Below, in pieces: positions 57,894 to 64,000 of a stretch of 64,000 nt of DNA. The DNA is from Nectonema munidae. Lineage: Eukaryota; Nematomorpha; Nectonematoida; Nectonematidae. A program made the position numbers and the translations under genes. Each line of letters starts with the position of its first letter. The stretch's first letter is position 1. The stretch is taken from the NCBI GenBank assembly GCA_030549495.1, contig JAUIRK010000925.1, positions 496,001 through 560,000 of the forward strand, in the 5' to 3' direction. Below the pieces are notes generated by a model. It was not told the origin of the DNA. It worked only from the letters and a program-made list of their open reading frames with translations, and ran no database searches.

Positions 57894-59000
57894 TTAAGAA
57901 GGTGGACGAGTTTTTGTAAATGAACAGCGAACATCAGGAATGATTTCATCAGAAACAAAACTTTTGAATTGGGATTCGTTAACAAATATTCAGGCTGAAT
58001 ATCTCTTGATAATAAAATAGAAGATAATGATAAAAACGTTTAAGATCATGGAAGATTCTTGATAAGAATCCTTTAAAGCGCGTAAAATCTGTTCATAAAA
58101 AATCCTTAAAATCTTTTTAAGAACACATGTTGCAAAAAATAAATTTCTGTTGAAAAGAGCTACCAAGAAAGGGCATCATAGAATGAATAGCAAAATTACA
58201 TAATGTATAAGGTATAGAAGAAAAGAACTAGAGTACAAGCCTATAACGAATTTGTAGCCAAAAAGATGGAGGTCCTATCGAGATACCTAATTGGCTGAAA
58301 AATGTCATATTTTGAGGGAATTAAACACCAAAAGTTCGTTTAATTAGAAGAGAAATACTGAAAGTAGAATTTATTTTGAAGTATAGATATTTGACATTGA
58401 TTGACAGATTTAATCGATTTTTTTGACATGTTTAATTGATTTTTATAAAAATTTAGTATCACCACTGAATTTAGCTTGAAAATAAATATAATTTTTGTAA
58501 AAAACGTTATATAATTATTTAAATAAAAAGTTCCATTTTGAGATGTACAGACATGTATAAATCAATTTTAAAAAGAGGTTTAATTGATTTTGATAGCAAA
58601 AAAAATCGGACATCACTACTCAATTCAGCCTAGTTGAAATGTACATGAAATGTATATTAATATCTGAGAAAAATAGGGGGGGGCACTTTACGCCCCCCTC
58701 AGCAAGAACGAACAAATTTAGCTCAGCACTAATAGGGTTAAGAATATGTTTATTGAAATGTTTTTAACATTATACACAGAAAAAGTTGTTCGTTTTTTCA
58801 CAGGGCGTAGGGCTAGGGACTTAAATGTCCAATTTATACAAAAATATCGAATTATAAAAATTTTTTATTCAAATTTCTCCTAAAAAAAATAAAAAAGTTT
58901 GCTTAAAAATGCAGTTCCTCTCATTTTTACGTCAGCAGGATTGAAATACTATAACTTATCATTTTATTTAAAAAACTAAAAAAATGTAAAAGTAAAAGAG
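57894..59000. other. AT-rich DNA
   Basis: No supported gene. AGGGGGGGGCACTTTACGCCCCCCT at about 58675-58699 is a G/C-run palindrome of the kind seen near hAT-like ends. Confidence 0.4.
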
Positions 59001-59118
59001 ATGCAACAACTAAATCTTTTTCCACTCAAAGAAAACAAACATCATCGAAATCATGTGGAGAAGGGTGTTCAGGAAACCAAAGATCTGAAATGTAAAAATG
59101 GAAACGCGCCTTTTACAG

Positions 59119-59308
59119 GCAAAAGCGCAAATGGAAGGGGAGAAGTTACCGCTGCCACGACAAAGTGTCTCTCCTTCACCGTCTTCAGCAGGAGCACGAA
59201 GCAGGAAAGCATGTAGGAGAGCACGAGGTAGAGTTGGAAACCAAGTTCCTAAATCAAGAAAATTTTCAGACTTCCTTTTTCTTGAAAAGGTGGAGAGAGG
59301 CATCTTAG
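59119..59308 (+). CDS. candidate alternative last exon of the K2P channel
   Basis: The acceptor CCTTTTACAG is followed by a GC-richer stretch. Entering with one base, as the GTGAGT donor at 49457 requires, the frame stays open for 62 codons to TAG at 59306-59308. It reads AQKRKWKGRSYRCHDKVSLL, then HRLQQEHEAGKHV, then ELETKFLNQ, a basic then amphipathic tail. Joining it would give a 641-residue channel in place of 579. AATAAA lies at 59498-59503. The other two frames are also open for a similar length, so the reading rests on the phase match. It could belong to another gene. Confidence 0.45.
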
Positions 59309-59309
59309 A

Positions 59310-60258
59310 CAAAATCGAGTCTTAAGCATTTAAGTTCAACAAACACATCCTCAAAATGTTCTTCCACAGATTACCTAAGGATTGAATTCCCATTTTTCTA
59401 TATTGAGATTAAAGATCTTTAATTCTGGAGAATATGTCATCTTTCAGCTCATATTCATGATTATAAAAAATGTATCGTTGATTTAAATTATTAGTACAAT
59501 AAATTTTTAGTAAAAAACTGTCTTTGAAAAAAATATTTTAGTTTACAATGCGGAACTATTTTTTTAAAAATTATCTACCTGAATTTTTTTAATAAAGATA
59601 GTTTATTATATATTTTATCATAATATTTCTTTATTTTATTTTTCCAAGAAAAATCTCAAATCTCACAAATTTTCTAATCTCTTGAGAAATCACAAACTCT
59701 AGGCGTATTCACAAAGAACATTATTGATTTCGCCATTTTGTGATTGAAATGAGTTTTTGTGCAAAACGAGGTGAATAAAAACTAATTAAATTTGAAATAT
59801 TCGAAATTATCGAAGTCTATATCCGCACTTTATATGAACATTTTATTTTTTACTAATAAACTTTGGTCAACATTATCTTGCACACATAATATGATTTAAA
59901 AAAAGATTTAATGAAAATACTTAAACTGAATTAAAAGTTATTTAACATAGTCGGATGTAGAATTAATAAATAGCAGGTACGGAAAGTTTTTTCAGGGGGT
60001 TTAAGACGACGATCTTCCTTAAGTCAAAATTAAAGGCGAATTGTGATAAATTTATATCTTGTTTACACTCCCGATTTGGGCTTGATTGAACAGAAAAAGT
60101 AAAACAGAAGAGCGTAGCATTTATTTCAAAGGAGATTTTGTCGGCTTAAACTTCAATGTTAAACCGTTAACGCTAAAATTCACTGAGACTAAGTGTCATG
60201 TCAGAAATAATTTCCTCAATAAATTTGTCACGACCCGGACTTAAGCTTCAGGCATTAC
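59310..60258. other. AT-rich DNA
   Basis: Possible 3' untranslated region of the alternative channel exon at its start. Nothing else recognised. Confidence 0.35.
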
Positions 60259-60739
60259 TAGGGTTTGCTCCCGGTTCTGAAACACCGGGACATTCCCGGT
60301 TCTAAAAATTTGGGAACCGTCTCGGAACCGAAAAGTATTCCCGATTCCGAGAATAACTTAGTCGTAATTGATTAATTTCACTATGCAATTCTTTGCATAA
60401 AACTTTACTGCACTTCATTCATATAAAATCTTTTTTTCATTGTCATCTCATTTGGTTCTAGAAGAAAGGTGTGCAAACGACAAAAGAGTTTATTTTTCTT
60501 TTTTTCTCTGCTCCACACTTTTGTCGTTTGCAAACTTTTCTCCTAGATCCATTTTAATGATAATGATATAGAAAGAAAAAGTGTACATCTGTTTATAAAA
60601 AATCAAAAACGTCAATTTCATTGCATCTTTTTGCTGTCTATATATCTCCGGGACCGTTTGGAACCGGGATTTCTCGGTTTTGTTCGTTTTTTTCGGTATC
60701 GGCAACGGTTCCTAATTTCCGATACTTATGCAAACCCTA
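60259..60739. mobile_element. hAT-like MITE with TAGGGTTTGC ends
   Basis: Ends TAGGGTTTGC (60259-60268) and GCAAACCCTA (60730-60739) are perfect inverted repeats. Flanks GGCATTAC and GTTGTTAC match at five of eight positions, a possible eroded duplication. Subterminal GGTTCC/CCCGGTTC/GGAACCG words repeat at both ends. The centre is a hairpin of TGTGCAAACGACAAAAG and CTTTTGTCGTTTGCAAAC (60467-60533). Confidence 0.75.
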
Positions 60740-61300
60740 GTTGTTACTTATAAAAATTGTATTTTGAAAATAAATTTTGCTATTGTTTTTTTGGATTGTG
60801 GAAATGATTTGATTTATTGGCCCAAATCTGATGTTTCTGTGGAAAACTATAAAACTAAAATAAATTTTCTTACAATCTTGAGCCATCTTTGTAATACGCG
60901 TTTTGGAATATTTGTAATCCAGACTCCCAGAAAGATGCAAGTGATTATGAAGTTGATGGAACATGTGGAGATGAAGAAAATGACGTTTTTTTTCGTGTAA
61001 AACTGTTGGTAGGAGAGCAGGTCAGCGTTTAGATTCGCAAACACAATGGCTATGGCCGAAGAGAACTAAACAGTTAGACAATGAAGAAAACGGAACCAAA
61101 AGATTCTGGATGCTTACAAAATAAACAGAACTACCAAAAAAAGTAAAACATTTTGTTAGATCAACTAAAGATGACGTAGTGTGCACTTATACGAGAAGGA
61201 TGTGGAATTTATATCTAGAAGTTCGCGATTGTTATTAACATATTTAGTTGAACTGCAAAAAAATGAGATCAATGTTTAGACCTCATGTTTAGAAGTTGAG
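60740..61300 (+). other. degenerate coding-like stretch, unidentified
   Basis: Stop-interrupted frames include SDYEVDGTCGDEENDVFF, then QWLWPKRTKQLDNEENGTKRF, then VKHFVRSTKDDVVCTYTRRMWNLYLEVRD, over about 500 bases. I do not recognise the family; probably an element remnant. Confidence 0.3.
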
Positions 61301-61488
61301 TGAATAAAATTGAAAAACAAAATATTTACTTTTTTTTCGAAAAATGAAACGAGTACTCTAAATAAATATTAACATCCCTCTTTTCTTCAAATAATTCAAA
61401 ATAGGCCCAATTCCACCATATATTGATCAGTTGGTGAAGTCAGAATAGATAAAAAAACATCAGGTTAGACAAAAATTAAACAATTTTA

Positions 61489-61716
61489 TTGACATTTTTT
61501 CAAAAATTCCAACCTCAATGTCAAACTACAATTTTTACAGATGAGTCCAATTTTTATTTCCTTCCGCGGAGAAGCATGACAACCTCTATAAGAGGTAATA
61601 GGGTTTCATATAATATCAGAGCAGTGTGGGGATCTGATAAAAGTTTAGTGGTAGTAATTAATTTAAGTATTTGGAAGAATTTTGTTTCCTTTTCTTGCAA
61701 AAATTCAAAAATATGA
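61489..61716 (+). pseudogene. possible Tc1/mariner-like transposase fragment
   Basis: The translation has TTIFTDESNFYFL, then RGNRVSYNIRAVWG. In Tc1/mariner transposases the second catalytic Asp sits in a similar FSDESxF block, followed some 40-50 residues later by a VWG. Here the distance fits roughly, but no other domain or inverted terminal repeat was found, so the assignment is weak. Confidence 0.35.
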
Positions 61717-61719
61717 TGT

Positions 61720-62555
61720 TATGAAATAAAAAATTCTAAAAATCAACATTTTTATTTAATTGGACTAACTTTTGAATGATTAAGACAATATTCATATAGG
61801 CACGGTGAGGAATACTTTAAGTTAATCTAAAACTTGTTTTCAAGTAAAAATAAAAATGTGAGACAGCTTACTTAAAATATCTTTCAAAAAACTTGTGATA
61901 TGAGAAAGGAAAAAAAAACTTGTGATATGAATCTACTCATTCACAGAATTACTTTACTATGATTAGTGCAAAAATTAAGATCGATTGAAAAATGAAAGAC
62001 ATTATTCCATATTGATAAAAATATTTCCACTAAAATGCCTTCCTTGATTTTTTTATATACACTATTCTTTACCTAAACGTAATGCCCTCTTTTTTGATAT
62101 ATTTATTTGTTTGTTACTTTTTGTAAAATCTCTTCTTAAATAAATCAATCTCTCTATTTATTGTTTTAAGTGTATAACAAATTTTAATGAGGAAAAATAA
62201 TATATTTTATTATATAAAGACTTTGAATCAATGAATTTACTTTAAAACTTCTTTAAAGCTAAAAAATAGTTTCTTTCTTTAAAACTGTTATCATGAGTAT
62301 TTTAAAACGCATGATTTTACGTATTTAAGGTGACGAACTAAAATATTCGATCAGAAAAAAGTTTGAAGTATAGAACTTTTGAATAATATAGATATGGAGA
62401 GATAATTTTGAGCGAAATTGAATTACCAGTTTCACAAACCCAAGTGAATATTAGTTATAGAGTATTGTGATGGTCGGTTGGATTTCAAAGTACTTTCAGT
62501 AGTAAGGATCTTGATATGGTTAATCACAGTTTTCGTGATTTTGTTTTTTAAGAGT
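61720..62555. other. AT-rich DNA
   Basis: No supported feature. Confidence 0.4.
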
Positions 62556-62640
62556 GGGGAGCCTTGGGGACCGAACCCCTGACATTCAACTGTTAAGCTG
62601 GGAGATGCATCCTAACAACCATTGAGCCTCAGAGAAATAT
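62556..62640 (-). mobile_element. tRNA-like sequence, probably a SINE head
   Basis: On the - strand CTGAGGCTCAATGGTTGTTAGG (A-box-like), then CAGGGGTTCGGTCCCC (B-box hairpin), then AAGGCTCCCC. The T-arm hairpin is good, but the A-to-B spacing and acceptor stem do not make a convincing functional tRNA. Confidence 0.45.
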
Positions 62641-62999
62641 GATATTACTTACGATAATTCGTTTGTAGCTTTAGAAGAACAGATTCGCCTCAATTGCCTC
62701 TTTTGAACCAAGGCGTTCCTAGTAGAACTCTTATGAAAAGCTATGATACTATACTATGATTGGGAGACGTGTTAGTAGTTATGTATAGAGTGTGTTTGTT
62801 GTTGGTGTTAGGGATTGGAAAGCGAGCTTTTGGAATTATTCCGAAGAAATGTAAATTGCCAGAATTTTGAGAACAAACATACAAATATGTACAAATGAAA
62901 AAGGAGCACTCACTAGTTGAATGATCTTGAGGAAGCCAGGAATAGTGCAGGTATACGCGAAGTTGAGTTTTTTTGAAGGAGTTGAGCTGAGTGAATTGT

Positions 63000-63326
63000 A
63001 CAAGTGGTGTTTTGGTTGTGTGGGAGAGAGGAATGTCCTGTCAAACATGACTCCCACTCTCGCAAATATTTGTCAGCTGAGAAATAGTGAGACGCGAATC
63101 TAGTATTCCTGGTCTGAAGCAAAACAACACTGCGTGTGGAGTGGTAAGCGAAGCGTGCAAAACAGAGAACAAAGAAAACCACACTAGCCTAGGGACTTGC
63201 TTAAGTCTTGAGATGTCTTCGCAATTAGCAGCTCGCACTCCAGGAACTCTGCTCCTCTTGGCTGTTTCGCGAACGCCGAGAAGGTGATAAAGACGCTTCA
63301 CAACAACAACCTACCTCATGGTGAGT
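63000..63326 (+). promoter_or_regulatory. GC/CpG-richer segment, possible first exon with donor
   Basis: A locally much less AT-rich block with repeated CpG (ACGCG, GCGAAGCG, TTTCGCGAACGCCG). It ends in CTACCTCATGGTGAGTCAG: an ATG (63318-63320) immediately followed by a consensus donor GTGAGT. This could be a 5' untranslated exon plus start codon of a gene continuing beyond the window. The open frames on both strands here mostly reflect composition. I cannot identify a gene. Confidence 0.35.
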
Positions 63327-64000
63327 CAGTCGGGCGAGGTGAAATGCTGGATGAAAGTTAGTTTACTGAAATTGAAACCTTTGTGTGTTATATTCACTTT
63401 GCAAGCACTAAGAACCACACAGCACACACCTATCTTCTTCATATTCGACGATTCGATGGATGCGCTCAATTTGTGTTGTGCAGTTTTCTAGCAGCGCGAT
63501 GTAGATGATTGTGATTCCATTTCCCAATCAAAATCGGATCTTCCACAGAATTATTTAAATTTAATAGACGCGTAATTAATAGCCATTGGGGATCCATTGT
63601 ACAACTTGGCCCATATCTGCTTAGTGCGCAAAACTGAGTTTAGTTGTCAATTGTCCCTGCCAAATAAAGATATTATTCGTCGTGTTCGTCACTTAAAATA
63701 TTTATGAATCAATCAGGATATAGGATTTAGTTTTCATCGTGAATCTAACGAAGAGATCAAAAGAGTTAAAAAAAAAGATCTAACCTTTGGGTCAATACTG
63801 TGACCATAAGCAACGTCATAAAAATGCCGAAATTGACTTGTAACAATTGTATTTAACTTGGATGAGTAAAATAAGCGCCTTAGTGTGCAAACTTTTTAGA
63901 AATTAGAATTTAGAAATGCAAACATTTTTTTGATCCCATGAAAGTTTGCAAAATTTGAACAAAAATTTTATGAATAATTTCATACCCACAACCAGGCCCG
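63327..64000. other. right edge, nothing recognised
   Basis: Moderately AT-rich; may be intron if 63000-63326 is an exon. No motif supports more. Confidence 0.35.

Noticed and set aside
59001-59325. Independent single-exon gene in any of the three + frames at 59001-59325
   Set aside because: All three frames are open by composition; start contexts are unremarkable. The splice acceptor and phase match to the K2P donor make the exon reading more likely.
61489-61716. Complete Tc1/mariner element
   Set aside because: Only one transposase-like block is visible; no terminal repeats or TA duplications were found around it.
62556-62640. Functional tRNA gene
   Set aside because: The B-box hairpin is good, but the A-to-B spacing and acceptor stem do not form a convincing cloverleaf; SINE-type tRNA-like sequences are common in this window.
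63041-63301. Overlapping 60-90 codon frames on both strands
   Set aside because: Result of low stop density in a GC-richer block; none has motifs.
1-64000. CRISPR array, bacterial operon or prophage
   Set aside because: No regularly spaced direct repeats with unique spacers and no prokaryotic gene organisation; the tandem arrays present are degenerate and spacerless.

Overview
The window reads as the nuclear genome of an invertebrate animal, most likely an arthropod. It is strongly AT-rich, genes are split by GT-AG introns of 68 bp to several kb, and most of the rest is decayed transposable elements. I see no bacterial operons, rRNA, functional tRNA gene or CRISPR array. A crustacean such as a copepod would fit, but this is only an inference from AT content, repeat load and one arthropod-like secreted-protein gene.

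Two real host genes can be assembled by hand, both on the + strand. (1) 6364-18290: five phase-compatible exons encode a secreted protein of 205 residues with a signal peptide and 16 cysteines in three clusters. It is preceded by a TATA box. The Cys spacing resembles arthropod prohormone-3/ITG-like precursors and, more distantly, Dickkopf/prokineticin-fold proteins. (2) 43715-49460: three exons encode a complete 579-residue two-pore-domain K+ channel (K2P/TWK) with filters GYGH and GFGD and an unusually long cytoplasmic M2-M3 loop. A perfect GTGAGT donor overlaps its stop codon. It is in phase with a coding-like exon at 59119-59308, suggesting an alternative 641-residue form.

Region by region: 1-1110 holds a LINE reverse transcriptase on the - strand, running off the window. 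1100-6300 is mostly featureless AT-rich DNA with SINE and hAT-type remnants. 6300-18600 is the Cys-rich gene, with a MITE, SINEs, a minisatellite and a TIR-bounded element in its introns. 18955-19209 is a palindromic dimer MITE with TTAA duplications. 21238-24394 is a piggyBac-like element with 16-bp terminal repeats and a broken transposase. 28930-29830 is a degenerate tandem repeat. 29900-31573 is an LTR-retrotransposon gag-protease relic between direct repeats. 31968-32222 is a long foldback. 32440-34843 holds two LINE copies meeting tail to tail. 35937-38837 is a composite hAT-like, non-coding element with other elements nested in it. 43715-49460 is the K+ channel. 50920-53942 is a hAT element with an 8-bp target duplication and a degenerate BED-finger transposase, followed at once by a second hAT-type MITE. 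55544-56760 is a third LINE, split by a SINE. 57589-57893 is a second long foldback. 60259-60739 is a further hAT-like MITE. 63000-63326 is GC/CpG-richer and may be a first exon and promoter.

Apart from the two host genes, the genes do not form a pathway. The window is a showcase of DNA transposons (hAT, piggyBac, TIR MITEs), LINEs and tRNA-derived SINEs accumulating in introns and intergenic DNA, with several nested insertions that give their relative order.
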